Notes under the pieces: model-generated
Told to the model about the DNA's origin: nothing
What the model saw: the letters and a program-made list of their open reading frames with translations, nothing else
The model's database searches: none
Shown here: positions 21,516 to 32,869 of the stretch, in pieces
Layout of the letters: each line of letters starts with the position of its first letter
How positions within the stretch are numbered: position 1 is the first letter of the stretch
Program-made: the position numbers and the translations under genes
Assembly: GCF_040939455.1 (NCBI RefSeq)
Contig: NC_134122.1
Coordinates: 32,778,001 to 32,842,000 of the forward strand
Direction: 5' to 3'
From: Microcebus murinus
Taxonomy: Eukaryota > Chordata > Mammalia > Primates > Cheirogaleidae
DNA: 64,000 nucleotides

Positions 21516-22084
21516 TGGACTGTCTTCCTTATGGTAAGAAAGCTGGAGAAAGACCATCATTAAAATGGAAATCTCTGCTTCTAGAAGAAAACAAAAGTAG
21601 AGTCAGAGATATAAAGAGATTACATTTGAGGCTGGCATTGTGACCTTAAGCCATTCTGTGCAGTAAGGGAGTTGATTGCCAAACAGATGCCATCTTGATT
21701 ATCCTAAATACATGCTAAAGTGTAGTCTCCCTGAATGTCCTTTGCCCATTCCCATGTACATTCACAAACATGCGCCATCAGGAAAAGCCAGCACAGGAAG
21801 GAGACAGAGTGGTCCAGGCATGGGCAGGTAGGAAGGCCCATTCCAGACATCCTGACTTCAACAAGGTGTCTGAACAACCATGGAGTGGCTGAGCCAGACC
21901 TGAGTGTGCACGCAGGCCAAGCAGAGAAGAAAGAGAAAAGCCTTGGGCACAGGGACAGGTGGGTGGGGCGGGGACAAGACTTTGTACACCTTTGCACCAG
22001 ACAGGGCTGCCATCTCAGGTGTTTAACAGAGCAGTGGTCAAAGAGGCCGGGCTGACAAATCAAACAGGTCCAGTTTATCAGTTG
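21516..22084. other. Unique DNA, no gene seen
   Basis: Two opposite-strand frames of 106 and 119 codons overlap almost completely (21704-22063), a sign of stop-poor composition. No domain or repeat recognised. Confidence 0.4.
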
Positions 22085-22215
22085 AAGAGCTACACAATCT
22101 ACTCAATGCACCTCTTTGAACCCTTCTTAACTCATCTGTAAACTGGGGATAATAATAGTGTTTAGCTCCTGGGATTGTAGGGAGGAATAAATCTGATGCG
22201 TACTGAGACTGCATG
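22085..22215 (+). repeat. MIR, plus strand
   Basis: 'aactcatctgtaaactggggataataatagtgtttagctcctgggattgtagggaggaataaatctgatgc' is a well-preserved MIR second half. Confidence 0.85.
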
Positions 22216-22470
22216 CCAAGGTGTATTCTGAGCCCAGAGGACAGAGAACAAGACAGACAAGTCTCTGCTCTTGTGTAACTTACATTACAGTGGGAGGCAG
22301 TACATAAACACTCAAAGGGACAAGAGGACTTCAGGCAGAGGCGCATGCTATGGCTAACATATAAAGGGATGAGGTGTGGTGATTCCCGACTCAGGAGCGG
22401 AAGAAGGAGGCAACTTCAGGGAGGAGATGTGGGTGAGCAGGGGGGCTGCTAGAGGAGCCGGGGAGGTGTG
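22216..22470 (+). repeat. Ancient interspersed repeat, family uncertain
   Basis: 'gacaagtctctgctcttgtgtaacttacattacagtgggag' and 'acttcagggaggagatgtgggtgagcagg' share wording with the repeats at 28130 and 50355. Non-coding and very old. Confidence 0.5.
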
Positions 22471-22539
22471 ATCGATTTAAATTCTTAAAAGATCCCTCTC
22501 TCGATAGCAAAGTTATGCATACAAAACAACTCATGCCAT

Positions 22540-22640
22540 ATGGTAGGTGCACATTTTTTTGTGGAGATTACAGAAATGTTTGTAAGGTGTTTAGCAGCGT
22601 TGGACACATAATAAGTGTTATAAGAGGTTTTTATAAAGCA
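22540..22640 (+). repeat. MIR tail fragment
   Basis: 'tgtttgtaaggtgtttagcagcgttggacacataataagtgttataag' fits the last third of MIR. Confidence 0.55.
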
Positions 22641-22699
22641 TGTAATGTGTGTTTAGCTACTTCCTAAAGATTGTAATCTCAAGATAGTTAAGATGGAGA

Positions 22700-22965
22700 C
22701 CTGAATTTAGCAGTTCATAGTCGAGTAGGGACACGCCAACAGATCACTCTAATACACAGCGCGTTGTAAGTGCTATAATAAAGGCAGATGCTCAGGGTAA
22801 CATTTGGTGACCCAGGAGCTGAATGCCGGAGTGAAGTGGGAGGGGGCTAGCCAGAAGGAAACAGAGAAAGGTAGCTCCAGTTAGAAGGGAAGCAGCATGA
22901 TGCATACTGTGGTGGTGTTTTGCGTAAGTTCAGAGTTTTAGGTGTTGCAATGAGAGGCTGGAGAC
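22700..22965 (+). repeat. Ancient interspersed repeat, continuation
   Basis: 'aatacacagcgcgttgtaagtgctataataaaggcagatgctcagggtaac' follows the same unnamed family as 22216-22470, presumably split by the MIR at 22540. Confidence 0.4.
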
Positions 22966-23234
22966 CCAGCTTGGGCTCACTTCATTGGGCATCTGTGAGC
23001 CCAGATAACAAGCAGACCTGTGTCCTGGGTGTCACTAGAGAGTGTTTGGCAAGTAGGGACCTTACCAAAGCCTGTCAGTTTGGAAGATCCCTCGGGCTGG
23101 AGGGTGATTTGAAGAAGACAGAACAGAGGCTGAGGGACCCTGCACGTTGGGAGGTCCTTGTCATTCCCTGGGCACTAGAGAAATGGCGAGGGCCAGGGCG
23201 GTGAAAGGAGATGGAAAGTAGGCAATGGGTTTCA

Positions 23235-23410
23235 CCACTCTTTTGGAGGAAAAAAACATCAGCAGGACCTGACACGGAGTAAACACTCAATAATTTTTTT
23301 TAAATGAAATTGATTGGATTAGAGGAATGGAGTGAAGATAACATTTTCCACCTGGGGTGGGGGTGCGAGCCTTGGAGGTCAGACACCAAGAAAACACTCA
23401 ATAAATCCCT
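23235..23410 (+). repeat. Two L2-like tails in close order
   Basis: 'gcaggacctgacacggagtaaacactcaataattt' at 23262 and 'gtcagacaccaagaaaacactcaataaatccc' at 23378 are similar L2-type endings about 115 bases apart. They may be separate insertions or a local duplication. Confidence 0.45.
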
Positions 23411-24864
23411 CCCATGGCCGAGACTGGTGTCAGACTCAGAGTGACAGAGTCTCCAGGGAGGTCTCAGGAGGCAAGGAAGTTCAGAATACATCCTGGGCTC
23501 AGGGGCTTTGGGATTGAGGAAGGAGGGACAGGCTAGCGGACTGGGGTCTGGGCATCACTCCGAGTTACAGGAGAGAGAGTCGATAATTATGGACCACAAG
23601 ACATGCCCTGTGACCTGCTATCGATTCCAATTCCCTGCACACGATTTGTCAGTTTCTACTCATGGCCTGCAGTGTGGCTGGGCGAACAACAGCCACATTT
23701 GAAGCCATAAGGGAACAGATTTGGGGGCATCCTCTGGGGGCCTTTTCTTAGGAAATGTGTACCACCAGTGTCCTTTTATGCTGTCCCTAGGTCACTCACG
23801 AGGGCTCCAGTCCCTCTTCACCTCCACCTCGTCTTGGCCTTCAGAAAAGCCTCTGATCCAGTCCACGTGATCGCTAAAGGGGTGTGCAACAACCCAGGCA
23901 TGTCAGCAAGTTTGCCACAAACAGATTTGAACCCCGAGACAAAGATTGATGGCCTATCCAGTAGCTTCCAGCTTTGCCGGCCTCAGGGCACCTGCTTCAG
24001 CTGAATCGGGCTGTCTTTGCTGACTTTCTCTGTCTCACACGTGTATCTGATGAGTTTCTTCCACATCTGGTCACTGCCTCCCCCACAAACAACACACCTG
24101 AGCTGACAAAATCCAGGCAACGAGATGGCGCCTCCCCATGCTGCTTCCCTGTGCACGGGGCGGAGAGTGTCTTAGGGAAAGAGCCTCCCGTCGCTGACAC
24201 TGTGCCTGGGCCTCTGAGTTCTTTGATCTTCTTTGGATTCTCAGGCAGCTGAAAAGCCCCATGCTGTTTGGGGTTTCAATCTAGTTTCCGTGGCTAACAT
24301 TTCATCAGCTCCGGACCTAGAAAGAGCAGTCTGATGTCTGGATGGTCTTCAGAGGTGTCAGGGGAACGTTCCTGACCATGGACTTCAGCTCCCATCCATG
24401 GCCTTGGCGTCTTCCTCACTCTGCCGACTGCATCTTGCAGGGATGCTCTGCCATCACCTTGGCACCTGCCCTCGGATAGCAAACCAAAGCTGACACCGTC
24501 TCATCACAGCTTTGTTTATTTTCTTATTTTTAAAAGAAATGAAAGACATTGCAACACCCCGAAAAAGATAGAAAAAGTCTTTATCTCAGAACAAAATGCA
24601 ATCATCACAAGGAAAAATATTTGCTAGGCTTCACCAACAGGTGCACTGGAACAGGCATAGATTTCTCCTTTTCCCCTGAGTAGTGAAAACTCCATTACAG
24701 ATGCTGAATGCTCAGAATCACTGCTCTTGATGCTCAAGGGAATCCCTGCCGCTGAAAGCCCCGGGCACCTCATGGGATACAGTCAGGGCGGGTGAGGGGC
24801 TGCAGGAGGCAGCAGAGAACTCGCAGAATCACAAGGAAGTTTCAGAAATAGAGGTTACAATGAG
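23411..24864. other. Unique DNA, no gene seen
   Basis: About 1.4 kb without a recognisable repeat. Frames of 60-92 codons lie on both strands without domains. The stretch 24500-24620 is AT-rich. Confidence 0.4.
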
Positions 24865-25000
24865 TGTCATCTACAGCCCCATTTGGATTTTACAGACAGA
24901 GAGACCAAACCCAAAGATGCTGAAATAACATGTCAAGGTCACTCTTACTGCCTCTTGACGCTCACTGATCTTGATGCATCCAGACCAGTTACAGCCCAGA
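24865..25000 (-). repeat. MIR, minus strand
   Basis: 'ccccatttggattttacagacagagagaccaaacccaaagatgctgaaataacatgtcaaggtcac' is a reverse-complement MIR core. Confidence 0.65.
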
Positions 25001-25561
25001 AGGAGGAAGTGTGAACATGTTGGAGCAATCTACACCCTGACATTTAGCTGTCTGGTCACAGAGGGCACATGGGCTTTTGAGCCTGGGGGTTGACATCTGA
25101 TTCCCCTTCCCCAGGGCTGTAATGTACACAGCTTAGAGGCAGTGTGCACGGTGCCCCCAGGAGGGGGACAATCAGCTGTGTGCACCACTGTGCACAGTGG
25201 CCAGGCCTTCCCTCAATGGGTAAGAAATTGATTCGAGTTGAAAATTCTACGTTTGTACTTAGAGTCAAGCCGTATGGATTGAAATTGCACGTTTATCCCC
25301 ATGTCTTCAAAAATCCAACTAAAAAGAATGTCAATAGAAACAAAAAAATTTTTTGAAGGCTAAACCCACAGGGACAGCTAGAAGGGGAGAGGGAGCAGGA
25401 AATGTCAAGGGGTGACAAAAGGTTTTTGAAGATGAAAATCTATGGGAAATGATAGTGGATTTAATAAGGGAAATGGCTGAACCCTAAGTGCCCATAAAGG
25501 GGGTTATAAAACAGGGAACTAGTCAATTCGGTTGCACACTCACACACAGATATGCATGCTT

Positions 25562-25564
<3 letters not shown>
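25001..25564. other. Unique DNA, no gene seen
   Basis: Nothing recognised. Two opposite 70-codon frames overlap around 25056-25356. Confidence 0.35.

Positions 25565-25603
<39 letters not shown>
25565..25603. repeat. (CA)n microsatellite
   Basis: About 19 CA units without interruption, hence likely polymorphic. Confidence 0.95.
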
Positions 25604-25604
<1 letters not shown>

Positions 25605-26615
25605 TGGTCAGGAATTAGAGGTGCCAAGTAGAAAGAAGGAAGGAGGCCCAAACCAACAAATTTTGTTGTGTAAGGAGCATTTGCCTTCCAAAGGTGGTAA
25701 GCACTTAGGAACAAACCAACTTGAGAGTACGTCTCACCTTGACCCTTAAGGATTGAAGAGTGCAAGCTGTCATGAGTGTGTGGCACAACCAGGACACTGA
25801 ATGTGACTCTCCCCCAGGCGAGGAGGATTCTGGCCCCATGGTCTGAGCTAGACAAGGCGCCAGGCCCTCTGCAGCCTCGTGTACTGAGAGACAGCCCTCA
25901 GGGTGAGGTCTCTGAGGCCCCTGCTCAGAAAGATGGTGACATGTCATCGCCCAACTCCGGGCCCTTCGTCTGCTGTTTGTCTGGCATAAGCATTCATTTC
26001 TGGATAGAGAGCTGCGGGAACCATTAGGCACAGGGAGTTGAATTCCTCTCTAGTTGGGAGCGAAGTCCTTGGAGGTACCTGGCAGAATCCCCTAGACACT
26101 GGTGAGCCCAGTCAGCATCGCTGTGCGGTCACCGTGCAGTGGCCTTCTGTCTGCATCCCCTCTGAACACGCCTCTCGGGCAGCAAGGGTACCGGTAGACT
26201 AGGGACTTGTAAATGACCACAGCCTTGAGGGAACTGGTCCTTAGAGGTGAGCATAGCCCCTCTGTCCCCAAGCCTTATCCTCTGGATAAGGCTCAATGCT
26301 GGCTTGCCCCTGCCCCAGGCTTCTGGGGTGTGTAAACCAAGTCTGACCACGCGAGCAGACCAAGGTTGCTGAGAAAGAGCAACTGAGGGTTGTTTCCCGA
26401 GAGCCTCCTCCCTCCCCTCCAGGGCCCGCGCTGGCCTGACTCACGCACTGTGGCAGACGGTGGCCCCGGCCAGGAAGGCAGAGGAGCAAGTCCCCCTCCA
26501 GTGCTGCCCAGTTGCTGTCTGACTCTGAGCAAGTGGCTCAGATGCTCCGTGTCCTCCTCTATAAAGTGACGTGGACAGACTAGACTTGTGTGTGTTCCTG
26601 GTTCTTTTTGTTTTC
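25604..26615. other. Unique GC-rich DNA, no gene seen
   Basis: Overlapping frames of 73-110 codons on both strands (25523-26532) lack domains. The GC-rich section around 26400-26480 has few CpGs, so it is not a CpG island. Confidence 0.4.
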
Positions 26616-26880
26616 TGACTTAAAAAAATAAAGTTACAAATATAGCAAAAAGAATTCCTTTATCCCCTGAATTCAGATTCCCCAATGCTACGTCTGACAG
26701 AATCACAGAACAATCCCTAATTTTCAGGACATTAACCTGGATCCAACACTATTGCCTAATCTGCAGACCTTGCCCAGATTTTCCCGATTGTTCCATGAAT
26801 GTTCTCTTTTGGGTCCAGGATCCAATCTAAGACCACCCATTCCATTTGATTGTCAAGCCTACTTAGGCTCCTTTCATCTT
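26616..26880. mobile_element. Old LINE-1-associated repeat
   Basis: 'agttacaaatatagcaaaaagaattcc', 'attcagattccccaatgcta', 'ggacattaacctggatccaacactattgcctaatctgcagacc' and 'ccattccatttgattgtcaagcctacttaggctcctttc' are the same series found, longer, at 50815-52250. I believe it belongs to the old L1 (L1M) group; class is from memory. Confidence 0.55.
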
Positions 26881-27594
26881 TTTTTTTTTTTTAAATTATT
26901 ATTGTGTTCCTATTGCTATTATTAATCACCATTTTAATGTTATTATTATTCTGCTGAAACCTGTAGTCTTCTTAATTATCAAATAAACTAGATGGATAGT
27001 GTGGAATGAACATGTCACCTTAGCTTGCGGGATTCTAAGTGAGCTCATTGGTCTCAAATATCAGTAGCTTTCACCCAAAGAAGTGGGTGCCGGGCAAGGG
27101 CCGCACCTGTACGGGAGTGGGAGGATGTACTTGGAGGCAGGGAGGGGCTGAAATCCCGCCTGAGTTCTGCTCACCTGCTCACCGCATGGCATTGCCCTCC
27201 TCCTGGCTCTGGCCTGTACCCGCCCCTGTGGGGGCCTTTTCCTAATTAGCACGAAGATGCAAGTGGCAGTCCTGCTCAGCCCGGTGGCCTCATCTCAGAC
27301 TGAGATGTCACAAAACCTGTCCCTGTAATGGCAGGATACAGAGACACAGTGTGAATAACGCAGAGGACATGTGTCACCACCCCTGGGAAGGCCCCTCTGA
27401 GCTGGGAAGCAGGTGCAGCCACTGTACCTGCCGCTGTCACACAGGGAGGGTGGAAGGACAGAATTAGCCACACATGTAGCTCCCTGGCCGCAGGGGGGTG
27501 ACTGGCACATCCATCTTCCTTCTTCCCCATCCCCAAGCACCTCAGGCCCCATGTCACCACTCTCACTGTGACAAACACTTTATTTAGTGCCTTT
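26881..27594. other. AT-rich patch then unique DNA
   Basis: A T run and (ATT)-like sequence at 26880-26960 is followed by unique GC-richer DNA with opposite-strand frames of 63-117 codons. No gene supported. Confidence 0.4.
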
Positions 27595-28085
27595 ACTTCA
27601 TTGCCATTTATTTTTCTTAATAGAAACATGCCTGCTTATTAAAGAAAATTTGGAAAATAAGAAAAGTAAGGTTAAAAATAAAACTAAATGTTTATTGTTG
27701 TACCAATCACAGGGAGGCACTATTAATATTTGCGTTAGGTGCTCAGTTTTTTAATGAAACGCTTCTCTATTATACTTTTTTTTAACATTGGTATAACTAT
27801 ATACCATCATGACTTATAACTTTCGATTAAATCACAAATATTTTGATGTCATTACATCCATCAATGTATTACATCAATTATTACATTATTTTTTCAGTTT
27901 TAACTGAGTGACTATCCTCTGGGTTATATAACTTTTTCACTGTAGTTGGACATTTATGGGGGCTTCAACTTTTGCTGTTATAAATTATACTTTGCCTCTT
28001 ATGTAGAAGTATCCTGTTAAGATGGAATCCCAGAAATGCAATTACTTAGTTCAAGACCATGAATATTGGAGATTCTTGAGAAGTT
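27595..28085 (-). mobile_element. Old LINE-1 fragment, minus strand
   Basis: 'aagaaaatttggaaaataagaaaagtaagg', 'attggacatttatgggggcttcaacttttgctgttataaattatac' and 'gcctcttatgtagaagtatcctgtt' match the antisense of a very old L1 end. Heavily diverged and non-coding. Confidence 0.5.
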
Positions 28086-28129
28086 CACTTTAGCTTTTTG
28101 TTATTCAGATTGCTTCCTTCATTCACAGA

Positions 28130-28745
28130 TTCCCTTTTATGTTGGGTAAATATTTACTGGGCTCCCACTGTCTTCTAGATCCCATGCTGGAAACCAGGTA
28201 TTCACTAGGAATAGAAAAAGTCACAGCCCCTGTGTCTATGGACACTACAATCTAGCAGACGGAAAATTGTAATCATGTAACCAAATAAATAAATGTATAA
28301 TTTTAAATGGTGACAAATATTATAAATAAAAAATACAAGGTTCTATGAAAAAGTGCCACACGGGAGTCTACTTAAGATGAGAAGTAGATCATTGAAGGCT
28401 TCTCAAGGGATATGTCATGTAGGAGGAGTTGGATAAACTAAGAGTAGAACAAAACATTGTGCATGTGGCAAGCACTACATGCAAAGGCCCTGTGTATAAA
28501 GCTTGGCATGTCGGGAACTTAAAATAGACCATTGCTCCTGGGAATGAGCAAGGGACACAGGCATAAGATGAGGCTGGACAGACAGATGAGGAACAAGGAA
28601 CACAGGTGTGCTGTTGTATCGTAAGTATAATGGGATGGAGGGAAACCATTAAGAGGGTTTAGGCAGGAAAATAAAATAGTGGGATTTGTGTGTTCTACAA
28701 GGACTGGAGGTGGGTAGAGGGAGTCGGAGATGATGGCTAAAGGGT
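28130..28745 (+). repeat. Ancient interspersed repeat, first part
   Basis: The longest copy in the window of the unnamed family: 'taaatatttactgggctcccactg', 'ctatggacactacaatctagcagacgg', 'atcattgaaggcttctcaaggg', 'gcaaaggccctgtgtataaagcttggcatg', 'gggatggagggaaaccattaagagggtttaggcagg'. It is interrupted by an L1 end at 28757 and resumes at 28911. Confidence 0.65.
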
Positions 28746-28756
28746 ATGCAATCTTT

Positions 28757-28905
28757 TTTTTCAGGATAATGAAAAATGTTCTAAAATGGATTGTGGTGAT
28801 GGATGGACAGCTCTGTGAAGATACTAAAAGCCACTGGATTGTGCACTCTAAATGAGTGAATTGTGTGGTATGTGAACTATATCTCAAGAAAGCTGCTTTA
28901 AAAAT
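28757..28905 (+). mobile_element. LINE-1 3' end nested in the ancient repeat
   Basis: 'aggataatgaaaaatgttctaaaatggattgtggtgatgg', 'ttgtgcactctaaatgagtgaattgtgtggtatgtgaactatatctcaa' is a typical L1M 3' end. Only about 150 bases were inserted or retained. Confidence 0.75.
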
Positions 28906-28910
28906 GTACA

Positions 28911-29035
28911 GCTGACTTCAGTGTGGAAAATGCATTGTAGGCAGCGAGAGTGGTGGAGAATGAAACAGTTTGTAATAGTCAAGCCAGGACGTGATCGATG
29001 GATGGTTCTAGGGTGGTGACCGCTGGGAAGACAGA
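28911..29035 (+). repeat. Ancient interspersed repeat, second part
   Basis: 'gaatgaaacagtttgtaatagtcaagccaggacgtgatcgatggatg' continues the order expected after 28745 in the unnamed family. Confidence 0.5.
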
Positions 29036-29194
29036 AGTTGATTATTGTAGATATGTTTTTATGTTTACATTTATTTCTCAGATAGAGTATAAGCTTCCCA
29101 AGGCTATAAATCAACTTAACTTTTGTTTTTTTTTTTGTTTTTTTGCTATGCAAATGCTTCTGGATGTTAACTAATTGGCCTGAAATTAAAATTT
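29036..29194. other. Unique DNA with short T-rich tract
   Basis: Includes a T-rich run near 29122-29142 and the octamer ATGCAAAT near 29148. No gene. Confidence 0.3.
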
Positions 29195-29620
29195 TGATAA
29201 GACGTGATAGGACAAAGAAGAGACCAAGAGCCTACTTGGGAGGGTCAGGAGAGTCCTTCTTAGAGAAAGACACATTTTAGGTAAATCTGAAGGATGAATA
29301 TGATCTTTACCAAGAGAAGAGAAATCTGGAGATGGGCAGTGGGATGGGAGAGAGATGGATGGTGGAGACGGGTAGAAAGTAGGGAAAGCATTTGAAGAAC
29401 TAAAGGAAAGACCACGGGTAAAACTACAACCAGAAACTTTGTGAACGTGTCATTTGGCTGTGATATAGGCAGTGATCCATGAGAGTGATTGCATACCAGT
29501 GCCCTGCATGGTTTATTCAAATACAGATTGTGGCAGAGGTGGAGCTTCAAGTGAACCCTAGAAAGACCCTCCACTTGTTCTGTAGGCCAGTGTGCCAAGA
29601 GAGCAGAAAGCTCTCAGGAG
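29195..29620 (+). repeat. Ancient interspersed repeat, further copy or part
   Basis: 'gggtcaggagagtccttcttagagaaagacacattttaggtaaatctgaaggatg' resembles the 'gaggtgacatttgagctgagacctgaagg' section of the same family. The right end is uncertain. Confidence 0.4.
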
Positions 29621-29969
29621 GCTCTAGAGGACTGTGAACCATCCAAATGGAAGGATTGCAGGTCCAGAGTCACTACTTAGAGGACAGGTGTCCAAAAAGC
29701 CACCCAACCAGGAACATCCTCACTGGACTTTGAGTGAAAGAACTGATTAAGTGCTCAGGTGAGTTTTTATATTAAGTATTTTCTTGATCAACTCACACAT
29801 GTCCTGGTACCTAGTGTATGCCTATTGACCTGACAAATACGTTTTTCTCCATACCTGTCCATAAGGTCCAACTGAAGCAGTTTGCCAGCAATACACCCTG
29901 ACTGTCCTATCTCAGGGGTGAACCATTTCTCCAGCCCTCTGTCATATTTCGGCTTCCAGGGATCCTGAT

Positions 29970-30060
29970 TGCCTTTTCCTTCCAAAAGGTTTCACGCTGA
30001 TCCATTGTATTGATGACATCATGCTGCTTGAACAAAGTCAACGAGGTGTAGCAACTACTC
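29970..30060 (+). pseudogene. Reverse-transcriptase active-site remnant of ERVL
   Basis: Codons 30006-30017 read Cys-Ile-Asp-Asp in place of the usual Tyr-x-Asp-Asp metal-binding motif. The tyrosine codon TAT/TAC has become TGT. Flanking codons keep the hydrophobic pattern of the RT palm. Stops close the frame nearby, so this is decayed. Confidence 0.75.
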
Positions 30061-30891
30061 TAGACTCCTCGTTGTGTGCCAGAGTGTGGGACATAAATCC
30101 AACTACAGTTCAGGAGACTTCTGCCTCAAACTTCTTGGGAGTCTGTGGTATGGGATATGTTACGATATCCCTTCTATGGTGAGGGAGTAGCTGTTGCATC
30201 TGGAAGGAGGAGACATAACACCTAATGGGTCTCTTTGGATCTTAGATGTAACATACTCCTCATGTTGGTGTGTTTCTCCAGCCACTGTGCCAAGTGACCT
30301 ACAATGTTGCTAGTTTTGAGTGGCATCCAGCATAAGAGTAGGCTCTGCAGCAGGTTCACCGTGCAGTGTAGGCTGTTCTGCCACTTGGGCCACGTGGCCC
30401 AGCAACTCCAGTGTTACCTGAAGTGTCAGTAGAAGATAGCAATGCTGTTTAGAGACGTTGGCAGGTCCCCATGGGTAAATTGCAGCACAGGCCTTTAGGA
30501 GCAAAGCCCTGCCCTCATCTGGAGATGATTACTCTCCTTTTGAGAGGAAGCTTTTGGCTTGCTACTGTGCCTTGGTAGAAACTGAACGCTTGACCATGGG
30601 CCACCAAATTACCATGCCACGTAAGCTGCTCAACATGAACTGGGTGTCATATGACCCACCAAGCCATAACATTGGATGTGCACAGCAATACTCCATCATC
30701 AGAGGGAAGTGGTGTATATGTGACTGAGCCCAATCAGGCCCTGAAGGCACAAGTCAGCTGGATGAAGAAGTGGTTCATGTGCCATGGTCCCCACTCTTGC
30801 CGCACTACCTTGTCTCTCCCAGCCCCCACCTATTGTCTCACATGGGGTTACCTGCCATCAGATGACAGGGCAAGACTCTGGCCTGGTTTCT

Positions 30892-30922
30892 GGTGGTGTC
30901 TGCACAATATGCAGACACCACC
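30892..30922. repeat. Perfect 13-base inverted repeat
   Basis: GGTGGTGTCTGCA, a five-base loop CAATA, then TGCAGACACCACC. The stem is perfect and GC-rich. It lies within the ERVL pol region and may be chance or a late mutation product. Confidence 0.9.
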
Positions 30923-31118
30923 TGACAGTGGGCAGCTGCAGCATGGCAGCCCCTTTGTGGGACATCCCTGAGGACAGTAGTGAAGGAAAATCTCCCAGTG
31001 GGCAGAACTTCAGACAGTGCACCTCGTTGTGCACTTTGCTTGGAAGGGGAGATGGCCAAACTTGTAATTACATTATCAATGGTTTGGCTGGGTGGTCAGT
31101 GACTTAGAAGGAACCTGA

Positions 31119-31541
31119 TTGGAAAATTGGAGACAAATAAATTTAAAGAAGAGTTTTATGTGTGTGGGCCTCTCTGAATGGGCAAAAAGCATGAAGATAT
31201 TTGTGTCCCATGTGCATGCCCACCAAAGGGTGAGCTCAGCAAAGGAAGATTCTAGTAATCGAGTGAATAGGATGACCAGTGCTGTGAATACCGGCAGCCT
31301 CTTTTCCTCAGCCCCCTTTGTCATCACCCAGTGGGCTCAGGAACAGAGTGGCCAGGGTGGCAGGGATGGAGGTTACTCAGGGGCTCAGAAACATAGGCGT
31401 CCACGCACCAGGGCTGACTTGGATACAGCCACCCAATGTGGCACAGTTGCCTGGGTGATCAACCAGTTACCTGGAGGCAGGTTGGTCACACTGGACCTCT
31501 TCCATCATGAAAGGGGCAGTGTTTTGTCCTTGATGGAATAG
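31119..31541 (+). pseudogene. ERVL RNase H/integrase N-terminal remnant
   Basis: A 140-codon open stretch, the longest left in the provirus. It keeps a HVHAHQR-like motif (RNase H end) near 31208-31228 and a downstream segment that corresponds to the integrase N-terminal region, where the zinc-binding His/Cys pattern is partly lost. It has no independent start context and should not be read as a gene. Confidence 0.7.
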
Positions 31542-32129
31542 ACACACTGGATATGGACTGGCTTCCCTGCACATAATACTTTTGCCAGAACTATTATCTG
31601 TGGACTTACAAAATGCCTTATTCATTGTGATAGTATTCCACGCAGCATTGCTGCAGATCAGGGAATTCACTTTATAGCAGAAGAAGTGCAGTAACAGGCT
31701 CAGGCTCGTGGAATTCACTGGTCGTACCATGTTCTCCACCATTCAGGAGCAGCTGCCTTGATATAAAGGTGGAATGGCCTTTCGAAGACTCAGTTACAGC
31801 ACCAATTAGATGGCAATACCTTGCAGGGAAGGGTAAGGTTCTCCAGAAGGCTGTGTATGCTGAAAATCAGAATCCAAAATGCGGTGCTGTTTCTCCAATA
31901 GCCAGGATCTGCTGGTCCAGAAATCAAGGGGTAGGAATAGACTGACACATTCACTGTTACCCTTAGTGATCAACTAGAAAGATTGTTGCTTCCTGTTTTC
32001 CCAAGTTCCTGCCCTGCCTGCCCAGTGGTCTTGGATTAGGAGGAAGTGATGCTTCCACCGGGAAACAAACAGTGATGTCCACTGAAGTGGAAGTTGAGAT
32101 TGCTACCTGGCCACTTGGTGCTCCTCATA

Positions 32130-32300
32130 CCTCTAAACCAGCAGACCAGGAAGGGAGTTATGGTGCTGCATGGTGAAATTGGATGGAAGGAAATTGGGCT
32201 ACAAGTCCACAGCGGAGGTGAGGAAGAGTATGTTTAGAATCCAGGAGAGCCCTTAGAGCGTCTCTTGTTATTACCATGCCCTGTGGTTACAGTCAGTGAA
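32130..32300 (+). pseudogene. ERVL dUTPase remnant
   Basis: A short segment with the glycine-rich end region (codons for Gly-Glu-Ile-Gly near 32175, then Gly-Gly-Glu-Glu-Glu-Tyr near 32215) typical of the dUTPase that ERVL carries after integrase. An in-frame stop follows shortly after, so it is broken. Confidence 0.65.
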
Positions 32301-32500
32301 AAACTACAACAATTCAATGTAGGCAGTACTACTAATGAAGATGACTCTGCCCACCAGATATAGAACCACCACCAGCTGAGGTGCTTGCTGAAATTTAAGG
32401 AAATACAGAATATGTAGTAGAAGAAAGTAGTTATGAATATCAGCTATAACCACATGACCAGCTACAGAAATGAAGACTATAATTGTCACGGGTCTTTCCT

Positions 32501-32869
32501 TTTTATTTTGTTAGGAATATAAATACTATACACACACACACATATACACATATATTAAGCAAACATCTTTGTTTTCTTTTCTCTCTTATTTCCTTATTAT
32601 GTAACATGAAATGTATTGGTTTTATATTAGTGTTTAAGTATCGTTAATTTTATATCATAGTATTCGAGTTAAAGTATACCAAGAAAACATTTAACATCAC
32701 TCAAGCTTTTACTTCCTCTTCTGAGGAAAGGATTAGTGCATTTTTGGTTATGCAAAAGATAGTTACATCATGTTAGGTGGAAATATGGCCTTGTTAAGGC
32801 TTTTATTTGGAGATTAAGTATGGTTTAATGAGATTCATATGGCTACAAAGTTGACAAGGGGGTGGGCTC
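32501..32869. other. ERVL 3' internal spacer, AT-rich
   Basis: AT-rich DNA with a short CA/TA tract at 32531-32555 between the dUTPase remnant and the LTR. No coding capacity and no env seen. Confidence 0.5.

Larger units (their letters stand above)
29770..32500 (+). mobile_element. ERVL provirus internal region (pol), broken
   Basis: A fossil endogenous retrovirus of the ERVL class. In order it shows a reverse-transcriptase remnant (active-site motif near 30006-30017), an RNase H to integrase junction (about 31119-31541), an integrase core remnant (about 31545-31800) and, after it, a dUTPase remnant (about 32130-32300). A dUTPase downstream of integrase is characteristic of ERVL. Frames are broken by many stops and shifts and there is no env. 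The left end starts inside pol with no 5' LTR; an MLT2 LTR follows at 32870. The copy cannot be functional. Confidence 0.85.

Noticed and set aside
26400..26480. Possible CpG island
   Set aside because: GC-rich but too short and with too few CpGs to be a promoter island.
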